Below are positions 1-12,349 of a stretch of 64,000 nucleotides of DNA, piece by piece; positions within the stretch are counted from its first letter, which is position 1, and each line of letters starts with the position of its first letter. This DNA comes from Megascapheus bottae (Eukaryota; Chordata; Mammalia; Rodentia; Geomyidae), in NCBI GenBank assembly GCA_024803745.1, contig JANJXV010000013.1:1798001-1862000 (forward strand), written 5' to 3'. The position numbers were made by a program, and so were the translations under genes. Under the pieces are notes generated by a model. It did not search any database. It had not been told where the DNA came from and saw nothing but the letters and a program-made list of their open reading frames with translations.

Positions 1-394
1 CTGACTTTCCAACAACTGGTAACTATAGGAGTTTAAGGGAGCTTTAGTTTTCCTTTTTAGACTCCTTTGCATAACTTCTAGCTTCTGTGCAGCTTAGAAT
101 AGAAAGTAATCTATGAGGGCATCTGAGGTTCTTCAAGTTTTCAATTTTCTTATACCAGCCCTGTGCAATTAGTAGAATCCATTTGCTATTTCTTTCCCCA
201 GCAGAGGCTCTAGGCCTGAGTTAAGGTCAAACAGACTGCTCTCAGAATGGACTAACAGATATATTAGGAGAGAAAAAGACAAACCTTCAGTAGCTTAGCT
301 CCCCAGGCCCTCTCCCTCTGAAATTTGAATCTAGTATGTTGTTCTCATAGTTTGTTGAGGCTCCTTTATTTTGTTTTATTTTATTTTATTATTA

Positions 395-575
395 TTTATG
401 TTGGTACCGTGGCTTGAATTGAGGTCATGATACTGTCTCTTGGCTGTTTTGCTCAAAGATGGGGGACTACCTACCATTTGATCCACAGCTCTGCTTCTGA
501 CTTTCCACTGTGATCCTCAGCTCTCAGCCTCCTGAGCAGGTAGGATTACAGATGTGAGCCGCCAGCACCCAGCTC
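395..575 (-). mobile_element. SINE, 7SL-like + tRNA-like composite, minus strand
   Basis: Read on the minus strand, it has the 7SL/B1-like half (TAATCCTA.CTG.TCAGGAGGCTGAGA) followed by a tRNA-like half with the usual promoter-like blocks. It is diverged, so probably an old copy. Confidence 0.75.
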
Positions 576-837
576 TGTTATGCTTTTAAAATTAGGATCA
601 GTCTAGCTTACATAACTTTTCTTGTGCTGACTTTTCTCCTAATAAGAACATAGCTATAATTCAGCCATATTTGGAAATGCAAGGTATTTTCTCAATTATT
701 TGTCTTTGGAGACAATATCTCAGTACACAGGCTGGCCTCAAAGTTAGAATTGCCTTGCCTTGGCCCAACATTGACCACTGCTTTTTTTCTGCTCTATTAT
801 TTATTTATTTAGTTAGTTACTTTTTACAAAAAAAATT

Positions 838-1055
838 TTTCAGCCAGTTCTAGGGCTTGAACTCACAGCCTCACACTCATACTTGGCTTTTTTGCTCAAG
901 TCTTGCACTCTCTCACTTGGTCCATACCTCTTTTTTTTTTAAGCTTTAGGTGGTTAATTAAGGAGTCTCCCAGACTTGTCTGCTTGGGTTGACTTTGGAT
1001 TCTGACTCTCACATACCATCCTCCTGAGCACAGGCATGAGCCAACATTGCTAGGC
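838..1055 (-). mobile_element. SINE, 7SL-like + tRNA-like composite, minus strand
   Basis: The left part matches the tRNA-like half (GGGCTTGAACTCA) and the right part the 7SL-like half ending near CAGGCATGAGCCA. It is strongly diverged. Confidence 0.65.
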
Positions 1056-2780
1056 AGTGTTTTGAATATTAAATTGTATTAATTAAACTACTTTCTTTAA
1101 TCTTGTCCATAATTCCTTGAATTTGTAAATGTATTGTAGCTAGAGATATATTGATCTCTTAATACATTAATTTTATTAAAAAGCAGTCTGGAATTTAAAA
1201 AAAAGACTTTTTCAGAATTAGGTCTCCTTATCTATAAACATGTATTCATCACTTGCAGAAGTATGAACATAATATACTGTGCATGAAAGAGCACTGGATA
1301 ATGAAAAAATGAAAATGTTGAAAAGGTGTTTGTTTTAAAATTAGAGTGTACAGTTAAAGGAATAATCGGGAAAGCAGGACTACTTCCCCTTTTGCTAATT
1401 ATTTTTGGCAGAGTTAAGAGGTCGGCTGTTGAAAATATATTTGAAGATGTCCTTTCCACATTCATAGGCTTCTCAACATAGTCAATTCCAAAAAGAAAGA
1501 CAAGTGTAATTTTTTGAATATTCAATTGTATTCAGTCATTTTTATGCCAAGAATGTCAAGAACTTTTTCTACATCATAAGAATAAAGTCATTCTTAAATA
1601 GAAAAGAAAGCCTAACATTGGTGACTCCAAGCCTGTGTTTCCAAACTTTTAGAAAGCTTAGCTCTGGAAGATCCCAGTTTAAAGTGAGCCCAGGTAGGCA
1701 GAAAAGACCAGGAGATGTCATATTCAAAATAACCAGCAAAAAGCTGGGTTGTAGGCATGGCCCAAGCGGTAGATTGCCAGACAAATTAGCAAGTGCAAAT
1801 TAGCAAGTGCCAGATCCTAAATCTAAACTCTGACACAGGGGCTGGGGGGAGAGAGAAAGAAAACATAGAAGAAAAGGAAGTAAAATGAAACAAAACAAAC
1901 CTTGGTGGGGTATAAAGTTTCTGCAGTCCCAACAACCTGAGTTCTTCAGAGTTCAAGGCCAGATTGAATAAACAGAGTACCACCCTGTCTTAAGAAAATT
2001 GAAGGAAGGAAAGCCATGTTACTCAGGAGACAAAAAGAGGAAGATTAAGCTCCATGGTCAGCCCAGCAAGGCTTCATCTCAACAAACAAGTCCTGCATAG
2101 CAGTACAAGACTGTGGTCATAGATAGTCTAAAGTAGAGGTAGGGGGGTGTGATCTGAGGTAGGCTACTGAAACATTAGGATGAGGCAAAACAAACAAATA
2201 AATAAATAAATACATGGATGGATGGGTGGAGGTGGGCTTGAGTGGTTATCTAGCAACCACAAGTCTCAGGACTCTGTTGTCTAACAAACAGGAGGCCCTG
2301 AGTCAAATTTGCAGGAGGCTGCCAAAGGTTGGGAATCTTTTGTTACAAACACATAAGTAGAAGACAGAAGAAAATCATCTAAACCTTTGAAAGTAAGGAT
2401 AACTGCAGGCAGGCTCTTTGGAAAATACCAGAGACTCATCACAGACTAACTGGGGAGAAAAATAAAATTGTAACCCAAGATTATCTTTGGTTGATGTTGA
2501 TACAGCTGCAGCATAAAATGTACTCAAAACTCAGATTGTGTTTTATTGCAATTAAATGTAACGACCACCTAAGTTCCTGATCACCTATGCTCATTTGAAT
2601 ACCAGCTAAAAACAATAATTTCAAAGATCAGAGAAATGAGCTCTTACTTGCACAAATTTATATGTGCATCAAATTTACAATTACACTGCTATGTTAATGA
2701 GCTATGGAGGGAGCTGCATGATAGGAAATGTCTTTGCAGAAGGCTTAGAGATTGTGGAGACTGACAGAGGATGTTAGCGG
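1056..2780. other. Intergenic stretch, no gene recognised
   Basis: AT-rich sequence. Between about 1740 and 2110 there are weak tRNA-like and B1-like phrases (for example GGCATGGCCCAAGCGGTAGA) that suggest very old SINE remnants. A short AAAT repeat lies near 2193-2212. The open frames are short, lack codon structure and match nothing I recognise. Confidence 0.5.
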
Positions 2781-3562
2781 TTTTTATTTTTTTGTCGGGG
2801 TAATGTATGGTGGAGTTACAGTTGCATTCAACAGGTAGTGGGTGCATTACTTCTAACACATGGATAACCCTTCTTATGTTTTTGTCCCCATTTCTCTCCC
2901 CATCCCCTCCCAATCATCTTGTTTCACCTCCTTCCATCCCCTATTTCAAATAAACGTATATACACAATATACCAGGTAACAAAGTAGTCAGACAGAGTAA
3001 CCACTTGAGATTAACCATAAGGAGGGAGGGAAGAAAAATAACGTAGTACATTAAGAACAAGAATCACAAAGATAACCCCCTTGTTTTCATGTCCTACTGT
3101 TCATTTAGTCTCATCCTATATGACCTTATGTATCTAGGTTTTGAGCTATTGTAATTTTCTGCTAGGAGAGTCCTAGATGTGTACTAATTATTACAGATGA
3201 GGGAAACTATTGAGCCTGTGTTCCTTTGGGTCTGGCTTACTTCACTTAATATGATTTTTCCAAGTCTTTCCATTTTTTTTTTTTTGTGGGTTGTGGGGCT
3301 TGAACTCTGGGCCTGGGCATTGTCTCTGAGCTTTTCAGCTTAAGGCTACCACCCTACCCCTTAAGCCACAGCACCACTTCCATTTTCTTTTCTAGTGGTT
3401 AGAGATACGAGACTCATGGTCTTTAGTGCCAACACTGGCTTTGAATCCTGATCCTTAGATCTCAGCCTTCTGAGTAGCTAGAACTGCAGGCTTGGGACAC
3501 TGGGCCTGGCAAGTGTTTCCATTTCTTTACAAATGAGGTGGTGTCTTTCTGATGGCCTTCTA
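2781..3562 (-). mobile_element. LINE-1 3' end, minus strand, interrupted by a SINE
   Basis: The 3'UTR and the last bases of ORF2 of an L1, read on the minus strand. The same text recurs at 12040-12290 and 50994-52073 (CCTATTTCAAATAAAC, AGATTAACCATAAG, AGTCCTAGATGTGTACTAAT). A SINE at 3276-3510 splits it. L1 sequence resumes at 3511 and stops near 3562, where the copy is 5'-truncated. Confidence 0.85.
3262..3524 (-). mobile_element. Composite SINE nested in an L1, with TSD
   Basis: The SINE body occupies about 3276-3510 in minus orientation. It is bounded by AAGTCTTTCCATTT (3262-3275) and AAGTGTTTCCATTT (3511-3524), a 14-bp duplication with one mismatch. The duplicated bases are L1 sequence, so the SINE inserted after the L1. 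Confidence 0.85.
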
Positions 3563-3894
3563 AAAACTGTTGAGAACAGATGGTACAGTAAATGACCAGG
3601 AATTCAGAGCAACAGGAAGTGACTCGTGATCAACAATGAAGTTACCATGACAGTGGTTCTGAAAGGTATCCACGCAAATGGTACAGTGGGGCCAGGAAGA
3701 GAGGCTAAAGGGAAGAAAAGACATTAGATGAAAACTGGATGCACCTTCTGTGAATGCCATGAGTGTTTGATGATACTGTGAATCACAAAGGAGTAGAAAC
3801 AGTCTCCGTGAGTGAGCTAGGGTCCTCTGTTGATCCATCCAACCACACTCCTATTCACTGAAGATCCTTAAATTCATCAAAAGTTTGCAACTTG

Positions 3895-4149
3895 TTGGGT
3901 GTTTGTGGCTCATGACTATAATCCTAGATATTCAGGAGGCTGAGATTTAAGGATCCAACCCAGGCAAGGAAATTCTGTGAGGTTCTTCCTTCAAATTTAC
4001 CAAAAGGCCAAAAATGGTGCTATGGCTCAAGTGGAAGAATGCTAGCTGAGAGCCACAAAGCTCAGGGACAGCACCCAGGACTTGAGTTCCAGCTCAGAGA
4101 CTAGCATGTGCATGCTCACGTGTGGACACACATACACACACACACACAC
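3895..4149 (+). mobile_element. Composite SINE, plus strand, with CA-repeat tail
   Basis: 7SL-like half (ATAATCCTAGATATTCAGGA) then tRNA-like half (GCTATGGCTCAAGTGGAAGA). The 3' end runs into a CA repeat at about 4127-4149, which replaces the usual A-rich tail. Confidence 0.8.
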
Positions 4150-4654
4150 GAAGTTGGAGTTTTTCAGCTTCTAGTAATTAAAGTTAAAGAAATATCAGTG
4201 TCTGCCATATAATTAGTAAAATAGAGTGCTTCCTTGGTATTACTTTTGCTGGAAGGCCCTCTTTTTCTCTACTGGATGTCTATTAAAATGTATTTACTTT
4301 AGTTTCAGTGCAACCAAACTGAAGCTTTGCTAAGTGGTTTGAAGTGCACCAAATCAAAGATTAAATTGTTGGAAAGTACGTTTGGCTGTATTCACTAACA
4401 GTGTGGTTGTAGATTCATAGCTTTGTCTTACTTTCAGTGAGCCTGTTTTGTCTTCATTTTATTCAAGATCTAAGTAAATATGGTCAAAGTACCAATCCAG
4501 AAGACAATTAACTTAATTACAATCACTTGGTATTATTTAAGTACTTAAAATTACTTAATATTATTTCAAAGCCCTTCTTTTGTTTTAAAAGAAGCTAAGT
4601 CTGGTTAAATAAGTTTACTAGAATCCACTCCATCTTATATAGGGTATTTAATCG

Positions 4655-4806
4655 AGAAGTGGAGCTATGGCTCAAGGGGTAGAGTGATGGCCTTAATCAA
4701 AAGCTCAGGGAAGGGATAGTGCCAGACCCTTCCTGAGTTCAAGACCCCAAACCAGCATGCACACGCATGTGTGTGAGCACACACACACACACACGCACAC
4801 ACACAC
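4655..4806 (+). mobile_element. tRNA-like SINE half with CA-repeat tail
   Basis: Only the tRNA-like half is present (GGAGCTATGGCTCAAGGGGT, then GAGTTCAAGACCCC). It ends in alternating CA/TG at about 4757-4806. The 7SL-like half is missing, by 5' truncation or decay. Confidence 0.7.
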
Positions 4807-5786
4807 TCCAAAACACCATGCCAACTATTTATCTAATTCATCTTATAATTGCCAGTGTTTAGATTTTAAATTCATTATGTGAATTTGTTTCATTTTTAAT
4901 AGGTCTCCAACATAGGTAATAAATCTTAAAGGAAATGGATTTTCAGCATTCAGTTTGCTGTATCGTGAAGTAGAACATTCAATCCATTGCTTTGGGAAGT
5001 TCATAATCACATACACTGCTATCTGTATTTTATATAAATTATTTCTGGCAGGATTCCTTTGTTAATATCATGGCAAATTAAGCCTTTAATTAAAAAAAAA
5101 CTTTGAGCCTTTATTAAGATGTGTGAAATGCTTTGATACACGTAAGGTAAGATGTGCTAAGTATAATTAGATACAGACAATTTACATATGCTGAGAATTA
5201 TACTCAGAGATACCATTGGTTTTTATGTGAATTTTACACTTTGGAGTAATTCTCAAAATATATGAAAGGTAACTTGTATATCTCAAGAAGTCTATTTTTA
5301 TAACTATTTTATTTTGGAAAAAAGCAGATGTTTTATTATCTTTTGAGAAAGGAAATGGTATTTTCTTAAAATGTCATTTCCTGTGATACATCACTTCAAG
5401 CATAGTGTTAAAAATAGGGGAAAAATCTCATTAAGACTCTAGTGATGTTATATTTAGAAAAGCTCTGTTGGATTTAAGCATTATAACTTCCTGAGTTTTA
5501 TCTTAAATATACTTTTTAAAGCTAAGCAAAAATAAAGAAAATACGCATTTAAGGGAATGGACTCTGTAAGAAATGTTTTTATAATGTTTGGAACCAAGGA
5601 AATCATTCTGTGAACAAGAAAAGAAGATGCACATATAGTGCTATTGTAATTATTTCACATATCTATGTATATGCACACGCCACATAAACATAAATAATGA
5701 AATAATATAGTTTTGGCAGTGACTGTTGGATAAAATTTTGATTTGTTTTTCTGTACTTTCTATTTTTTCCACCTTCTGGAAAATGA

Positions 5787-5876
5787 ATCTGTATAAACAT
5801 GCAATAAAAGCATAAAAATAAAAATACTCTCTGAGAGGGAAACGCATCTGTATAAACATGCAATAAGAACATAAAA
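5787..5876. repeat. 31-bp imperfect direct repeat, 59-bp spacing
   Basis: ATCTGTATAAACATGCAATA begins both copies, at 5787 and 5846. The match extends over about 31 bases with two mismatches. The bases between are AT-rich. Confidence 0.8.
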
Positions 5877-5900
5877 TGATGAATGAAAATTCAATATTAT

Positions 5901-5904
5901 ATAT

Positions 5905-5937
<33 letters not shown>
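5901..5937. repeat. CA/TA compound microsatellite
   Basis: An ACAC run followed by a TATA run. Confidence 0.9.
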
Positions 5938-6803
5938 AACAGAGGCATTTACAGTTTACTAGTAACTCTGAGAATAAACTATCTTCCTTTCAGTGACTCT
6001 ATTTTGTTTCTTCATAAAGTAGATAGCACTATAGTCTATTCATATTACAGACTGATAAAGAGAAGTTCAGAAAATTATTATTAAGGAATAATAGTTCATT
6101 TTTGTTGATTATTTAAGTGCTTTAAATTCATAAGATATAGAGCCTTCCTACACAGCCCATGCTCATTTCAAATTCTTAATCCACATCATTGAGTTCAAGT
6201 AATAACAAAAGTGTCACTGTGATCAGGGTTAGAACTGATGTTATACTCCTTTTAGCTTAAATAAAACAGTGAAGTATTTTGGATGCTGGGATTATAGGCA
6301 TATACAACCAGGCCCTATTTACTCTAAGTGTTAACATGTGTTAGCTGAATACTTGGCAGAGCAGTATTAGTTTTATCTCTCTTCCCAAGGGGAGAAACTG
6401 TGGCACAGAAAGTTTAAATAATTTTGTTCACACAACCAAAAGCTAACTGGCCATACCAGAAAGAACCCAAGTACTTTGGCTTTCAGATCCAGATTTGGTC
6501 AAAAGTTTATGCCTGAACTTGCTGATGTCTTTATGCCTTGGATTATGCATCATTACTCAATGGAAAGAAACTGATCTTAGCTCTAGATGGTTCTGGATTT
6601 AAATTTAATTTAAATTTCAGTTTAAATTCTGTTAAAAAGACCTACTATAAAGATGATGACTATAGTTCAAAATTGTGTTTCACATTTTTTTAAAGTTTAC
6701 TTCAAAAATGTATTTCCCAATATTTAACAGGTAGAGAAAATAGCATATTGGTTTATTTTATGTGGTTGTTATTTTATTTCCAAGTAATACTGATTAAAAA
6801 TAT

Positions 6804-7071
6804 TTACATACCTACTTTTTTTTTATAAATGCATTTTATTTATTTATTTATTTATTTATTTATTTTTTTGCCAGTCCTGAGCTTGAGCTCAGGGCCTGAG
6901 CACTGTCCTTGGACTTTCTCAAGGCTAGAGCTCTACCACTTGAGCCTCAGCACCACTTCCGGCTTTTTTCTATGTATGTGGTATCAAGGAATCGAACCCG
7001 GGTCTTCATGCATGCTAGGCAAGCATTTTAACCACTAGGCCAAACTCCCGGCCCCTTACATACCTACTTTT
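6804..7071 (-). mobile_element. ID-like/tRNA dimer SINE, minus strand, with TSD
   Basis: The full dimer is seen at 6870-7055 in minus orientation. Its 3' tail is a (TTTA)n run at 6833-6867. A 16-bp perfect TSD, TTACATACCTACTTTT, lies at 6804-6819 and 7056-7071. A clean TSD implies a fairly recent insertion. Confidence 0.92.
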
Positions 7072-7194
7072 AAGTCCACAGTTTAGCACTCTTATTTGTA
7101 TGGCTTTAATAGTTATAGCACAGAATCTTTACATTAAAGATTGGGGAAAAGATTCCATTCAAAACAAAGCTTGATATATACATGTTTTCCTCTG

Positions 7195-9275
7195 TACTTT
7201 ATTTTAAATACATTAATTTTTAAATGAGGCTCATTTTTTTCAATCTGAAGGTAAAATACTAGCGCAATTTTCATCAAAATAAAGTTTACCACAGATGTAA
7301 ATGAATATTCCCAATTGAAAATGGCCCTTTAGCTGCCATTAAATGAAAATTTTCAACCTAACTTAAAATGAAAAAGAATTGGCAATTGTCATTAGAAGCA
7401 AAAATATGAAGTACTATAATTGCTACAATGCTCCTACAACACAAACTTTGAAAGAACCACAGATGCTTTACAGAAGTTTAGTTGGTTTTGAAAGGCACAT
7501 GGGTGTTTTGTTTTTTTACGTTCTATAAATTTTGCCACCATCGTTTCTGTTACAGAGTTGGCATCTGTGACTACTGGGATAGACAACGTTTTTCAAAAGA
7601 AAGAAAGCCAGACCCAAAACTTAACTGCACAGCAACAACGCACTTTTCTTCATGCAGACTTGTTTCCTATATATTCAATTTTCTAACATGCATTAGAATA
7701 CATAAACTTGTATTCTAATGATTTTACACTTGATTTTACAATATGGAAAGAATCTGAGGAAGGACATGACCTGGGAAAGAGAAAAGGGACCCTTTCACAA
7801 TGAAAATAGATGCATTTGTACCCAACTATATAGTAAGAATATAATCCATTTAGGCTTTCAGAAATAGACGTCTCAAAGCTCCCCATTCTGTCAGTAACTT
7901 GGGGGAGGGGTGTCAGCTTGTTTCCATAGAAACAGTTCAGCACAAAATGAAATAGTTTAACTTTGGTCCACTTATCTGTTAGCTTAAGGACAGTCACACT
8001 GCCCATCATCAGTTCAAAAACTGGACATACACATTTAAAAATGCACAAATTTGTTACTTCGTTGTAAAATGGGCATAGCTGTTCTGTCGTTCTCTGCCTG
8101 TTCATCTGGGGAATCTAATGTTGGCTTGGTCTCTAAACCCTCAGCACCTTCGCGATCTTCCCTGGCAGCCTCAGCAGCATCTGCTTGGGTCGGCACTCTC
8201 TGCTCTTGGCTCATGATTTCAGGATTCATGTGATCCAAGTCTGACTCTAGAAGCTCAGTATGTACTTCCACTGGCATCTGATTTACCCGTTCCTCATGGA
8301 GCTCCTCGACATGGACTTCCGTACCTTCTTCGGTATGAGTTCGACCCACTTCTAGATAACTCACTTGGACCTGCTCTGGAAGTTCACGTGTATGGGAATC
8401 ATGCACTTGGCCGTCCTGAAGCAGATCTGGATGAACTTGTTCCACAGTCACTTGTGCTGAGTCTACCTGGACCTGGAGCAGTGGTAACACATGCACCTTT
8501 CCGACTTGTTCTATAATCGTCATTGTCGTACTGGCCCAGTTTGCACATGAGTTTCTACTGAAAGAACTTCTTCAGTTACTTGATGCTCTGAAATACTGTG
8601 AGCATCACTGAGGTGCCGCCTTAACTCCTGAATAAACCCCTGCATAAACCACAAGTCACATAGCGTACAATGATCGGGTTTATCTCCAGTGTGTATTACC
8701 AAGTGATCTTTGAATTGGTCCCAGCTGTTAAAGACACTGTTACAGACCTGGCACTCATAAAGCTTCTTCCTTCCCTTTTTTGCCCCTACTCCAGTTTGGC
8801 ATGCTGTGAGGTGACATTTGAGGGTGCTATTTCTAGCAAATCTTTCATGACAATTTGGACACTCAAAAGGCTTTTCACCTGACTTCTAGGGCTTTGATAG
8901 CTTCAAACATTTGTAGAAACTCTGCTGCTTTCCATGCATCATTGGCTTCTTCTTCTCCTTGTATCATCAATTTTGCTGTATATGTGAATTCAATTAAATG
9001 ACAAAAAGCCATTTTACTAACACCTTCTATTTCTACCAAAGGTTCTTGAGTAAATTCTTGAAAGAGTTTGTAGAAGAACTTACTGCAAGCAGCCAAAACA
9101 GCCTTGTGAGCTTTAAAATGGTGTCCATCGACAATGAGGGTGATGTCGGTAAACCGGTCCTGCTCCCACTGTTCATTCAATCCGTCCAGGATCATTTTAT
9201 GATGTTCAGGAAACTCCTGAAGGCATTCCATCGTTTCTTCAGCCTCCATGGCCGTCGGGTTGCTTCAGGGGGAAT
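7195..9275 (-). pseudogene. ZNF131: Processed pseudogene of ZNF131 (BTB/POZ zinc-finger protein)
   Basis: An intronless, broken copy of ZNF131, a nuclear BTB-zinc-finger transcriptional regulator. Reading leftwards from the ATG at 9249, about 124 codons give the BTB/POZ domain (start MEAEETMECLQEFPEHHKMI) up to EVR at about 8878. A large internal segment is then missing, roughly 190 residues including the first zinc fingers by comparison with the family as I recall it. The text resumes out of frame at GEKPFECPNCHERF and carries three C2H2 units to about 8580. A one-base loss near 8520 shifts the frame again. The acidic C-terminal tail (MTIIEQVGKVHVLPLLQVQV) continues to about 8035. Sequence down to about 7195, with an AATAAA on the minus strand near 7200, may be 3'UTR, but that limit is uncertain and no clear poly(A) tail is seen. 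Two frame breaks and the deletion rule out a normal protein. Confidence 0.9.
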
Positions 9276-9511
9276 TTATGTTTGTGGGGCATGGGGTTTG
9301 AACTTGGCCTGGGCGCTGTCCCTGAGCTCTTTAGCTCAAAGCTACCACCCTTCCCTTGAGCCAAGCCCCACTTCCCATTTTCTAGAGGTTAATTGGAGAT
9401 GAACGCCCCATTTTTTTTTTTTTTGTGCCCAGACTGGCTTTGAACCTTGATCCTCAGATCTCAGCCTCCTGAGTAGCTAGATTTACTTGTGTGAGCCACT
9501 GTACCCAGCTT
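9276..9511 (-). mobile_element. Composite SINE, minus strand, abutting the ZNF131 copy
   Basis: The tRNA-like half (GGGGTTTGAACTTGGCCTGG) and 7SL-like half (CAGATCTCAGCCTCCTGAGT) are both recognisable. It starts only about 25 bases beyond the pseudogene ATG, so it may mark or hide the 5' end of the retrocopy. Confidence 0.8.
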
Positions 9512-11517
9512 AAACCTTATTTTATTGTTAGTCATAGAAGTCCTTTCAGTTTTCTAAACAATGGTTTAGTTATCTGATTTGATGTTTATGGCCAGTGAGC
9601 GTGAAGAATTCACTACAAGCCACTGCTAAGAAACTGAGATGTATCATCTGTAGGACTTAGCTAGAATCAACAACCAATCACTGGAACTCATTGAGCTCAA
9701 GCCCAATTGCTTGAGTGGCTGCCCTTGGTCACAATGAACAAAACCCAAGGACTTGCCTTTCTTGTTGGAATTAAAGCACAAAAAGCAAAGAGAAGAGTTG
9801 TCCTCTAAGAGTGCCCTGGGATCTGCTTAGTTGTGTCCTGTTTTCAGAGAAGATATCCACCACTTCCTTTGATGAGACCCATAATTACAGTCTTCTGCAA
9901 TGCATGCCTATTCACTGTCATCCTGTTTTTCCTAGCTGTGCTAACTTCTGTGTATAATAAATGTCAGGTAGCATAGCTAATTAGCAAGCAGCAGACAATA
10001 CAGGTTGATACATAACTCTTACTCTTCCAAGGCCCTGACTTATTGACTTGTGACTTCACTATGAACCCAAGGTACCATAAAGCTACTTATGGGATTATGG
10101 TTAGAATGGATATAATCTTCTTAGCCTCAGTTGAAACTGTGAAAATCTCTTTCATCTTCAATTATTATTTATTTGGCCCATTTCTCTGGAAGGCAGGAGG
10201 ACTGAGCCACAGGAGCCTGCTCCAGCAGAAAAAAAAAGTTAGTCCTGCATTCCAGGAGCTGGAAGACTGGGTCTCAAGCCCTGTGAGGGTGGAGATGGGA
10301 TGTGCCAGGAATTTGTGTTCTGATGTTACTCATCACAATATTGCTTTAAAAATACCTGCAGAAAATGTCCCAGCATACAAAGTGGGAATGAAGGATCAGA
10401 TTGCACACATTAAAGAAAATAGATGCTTAGAATAACCTAAGATATGTCCGTGATTCAAGAGTGGTCCGGATGACTGATCGATTGACTCCTGTGTTAGCAA
10501 AGCCTAATATGTACTTTTTGCAGATGTACACACTTCATTCAAGAACTGCTGAGAATTTTGGAAGAATGTGTCTTTTAGGCTATAAACTCAGATGGAATTC
10601 TTTTCAGAGAACCTTGACTTTAATAAATCAGTGGGGAAAATTTGGTTGACCAGGAGGAAGCCATAGAAATACTTGGCAATGGTTGTGATCAGGTTTACCA
10701 AGTCAGTCTGGAGGTAGAGAGGCTGCCTGGCTGCCTGCAGGTTTTCTGCATCACATACCCTGATCTTCCTGACTCTTTGGGTACTGAGGAAGTCCAAAGG
10801 CCTCAATTTGGAATTTATCAAGGGATTATGAGCCTCAAGCAACCCAGAAATATCTGGTGGTATGCCTCAGGTCTTCTTTTACCTATTCTCTGTAGCATAG
10901 ACTAATATATATATATATATATACACATATATACACATACACATATATATATGTATTATCCATATGCCTCCCTTCTGGAAGATGATTCCAGTAGTTTAGT
11001 TAAGTCCCTCTGGTTGTAGGGGGCTGTCACCAATCATTTCTATAGTTTATGATACATTTATTAAAAAGCTGGCTAAGATCAGGGCAACAAAAGTTGATCA
11101 GAACTCTATCCAAAGACTTTAATTGCTAGAGGTAAACAGACTAGAGCTAAGAGACTTATTTTGATGGAAACATTTTAAGAAAAAAAACCTAAACAACTAG
11201 CAACAAAACCTTTCTGTCGTTTTTAACATCTGCATTTTCCACCTTTTTTTTTAGTCCTTCTGAACCAACATTTCTGAATGAAAGACAGTCTTTAGGTTCC
11301 TGAGAGTAAAATGGCAGAGCTTAGTTTTATCTACCTTCCTAATTGGACCTAGATGAGTTTAACTAAGTATCCTCCACTGTCAATATACTCTATGAAGTTT
11401 TCTGCTCCCCACAGGTCAATTTTATAAACTTTAGTTATTACTTAGGCTAGAGTATGCCAGGGCTTGAAAAATCTACAGGCAACATAGAACTTCAGTGCTT
11501 TTTAAAAATACCAGTGT
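9512..11517. other. Intergenic stretch, no gene recognised
   Basis: Mostly single-copy-looking sequence. An open frame at 10043-10435 (130 codons) has no recognisable domain and is probably chance. A TA/CA compound microsatellite lies at about 10905-10951. Confidence 0.5.
10905..10951. repeat. TA/CA compound microsatellite
   Basis: TATATA runs broken by ACACATA units. Confidence 0.9.
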
Positions 11518-11735
11518 AGGCCAGGTGGGTGACCAGTGAGTGGTAGAGTATCTTCCTAGCATACATGAAGCCCTGGGTTCGATTTCTCGGTACCACATGC
11601 ACAGGAAAGGCCAGAAGTGATGCTGTGGCTCAAGTGGTAGAGCATTAGCCTTGAGAAAGGTCAAGAACAGTGATCAGGCCCTGAGTTCAAGTCCCAGGAC
11701 TAGCAAAAATAAATACATACATACATAAATAAACT
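11518..11735 (+). mobile_element. ID-like/tRNA dimer SINE, plus strand
   Basis: ID-like half (AGTGGTAGAGTATCTTCCTA, CCTGGGTTCGATT) then tRNA-like half (GCTGTGGCTCAAGTGGTAGA). The tail has become (AATAC/CATA)n. Confidence 0.85.
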
Positions 11736-12039
11736 AAAAATAAAAACATCTGTGTATTGGGGGACTAACCTTTCTAACACTTTTTAATATAGCAACTGAC
11801 AATGGCATTATAATCTAATACTGACTGAGAAACATTAATTAAAATTGTATATTTATGCTTTAGCTGCCTATAAGATTCAATAGAAATTAAATATCTAGTA
11901 AAATCTTAGTGTGAAAAATTAGATAATACAGTTAGGTGAAATTTCCAAATACAGAAATAAGAGACAAACACAATGAATTATACTTGACTTGTTAATCAGA
12001 TATTCTACTGCAGACACACACCTATTGCCAAAGAATGAC

Positions 12040-12290
12040 CTTTTTTTAATTGTTGGGATAATGTTTAAAGGAGTTAGTTATATTTGTCAGGTAGTAGTTA
12101 CATTACTTCTCACATATTGACACCCCTCTCATGTTTTTTCCCCATTTCCCTTCCCCCACCCCCTCCTAATAATTTTTTTTCTCCCCTTCTCTTCCCTATT
12201 TCAAGTATACAACATACCAGGTAACAAAGGCAGATACAGTACCAACATGAGATTAACCATAAGGGCAAAAAAACAAGAGTGAAATATTTT
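12040..12290 (-). mobile_element. LINE-1 3'UTR fragment, minus strand
   Basis: Shares AGATTAACCATAAGGG, ATACCAGGTAACAAAG and a C-rich CCCTTCCCCCACCCCCTCC block with the L1 3' ends at 2781 and 50994. About 250 bp, 5'-truncated. Confidence 0.8.
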
Positions 12291-12349
12291 TAAGAGCCTT
12301 CATTGGGTCTAGAGTTGTCTTTTTTTGTTGTTGTTGATTGGTTGGTTTC

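Larger units (their letters stand above)
4807..6803. other. AT-rich intergenic stretch, no gene recognised
   Basis: No coding signal. It holds an imperfect 31-bp direct repeat (5787-5817 and 5846-5876) and a CA/TA microsatellite (5901-5937), listed separately. The short minus-strand open frames at 5650-5948 run through that microsatellite and are not credible genes. Confidence 0.5.

Noticed and set aside
3560..3838. 92-codon minus-strand frame
   Set aside because: Starts at the L1 fragment edge and matches no known protein.
6829..7038. Recurrent peptide-like frames (GPEHCPWTFSRLELYHLS and relatives) seen at many places
   Set aside because: They are frames through copies of the dimer SINE. 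The repetition comes from the transposon, not from a protein family.
10043..10435. 130-codon open frame
   Set aside because: No recognisable domain, no promoter or splice context, and a run of A codes for Lys in the middle. Length alone is weak evidence in AT-rich DNA.
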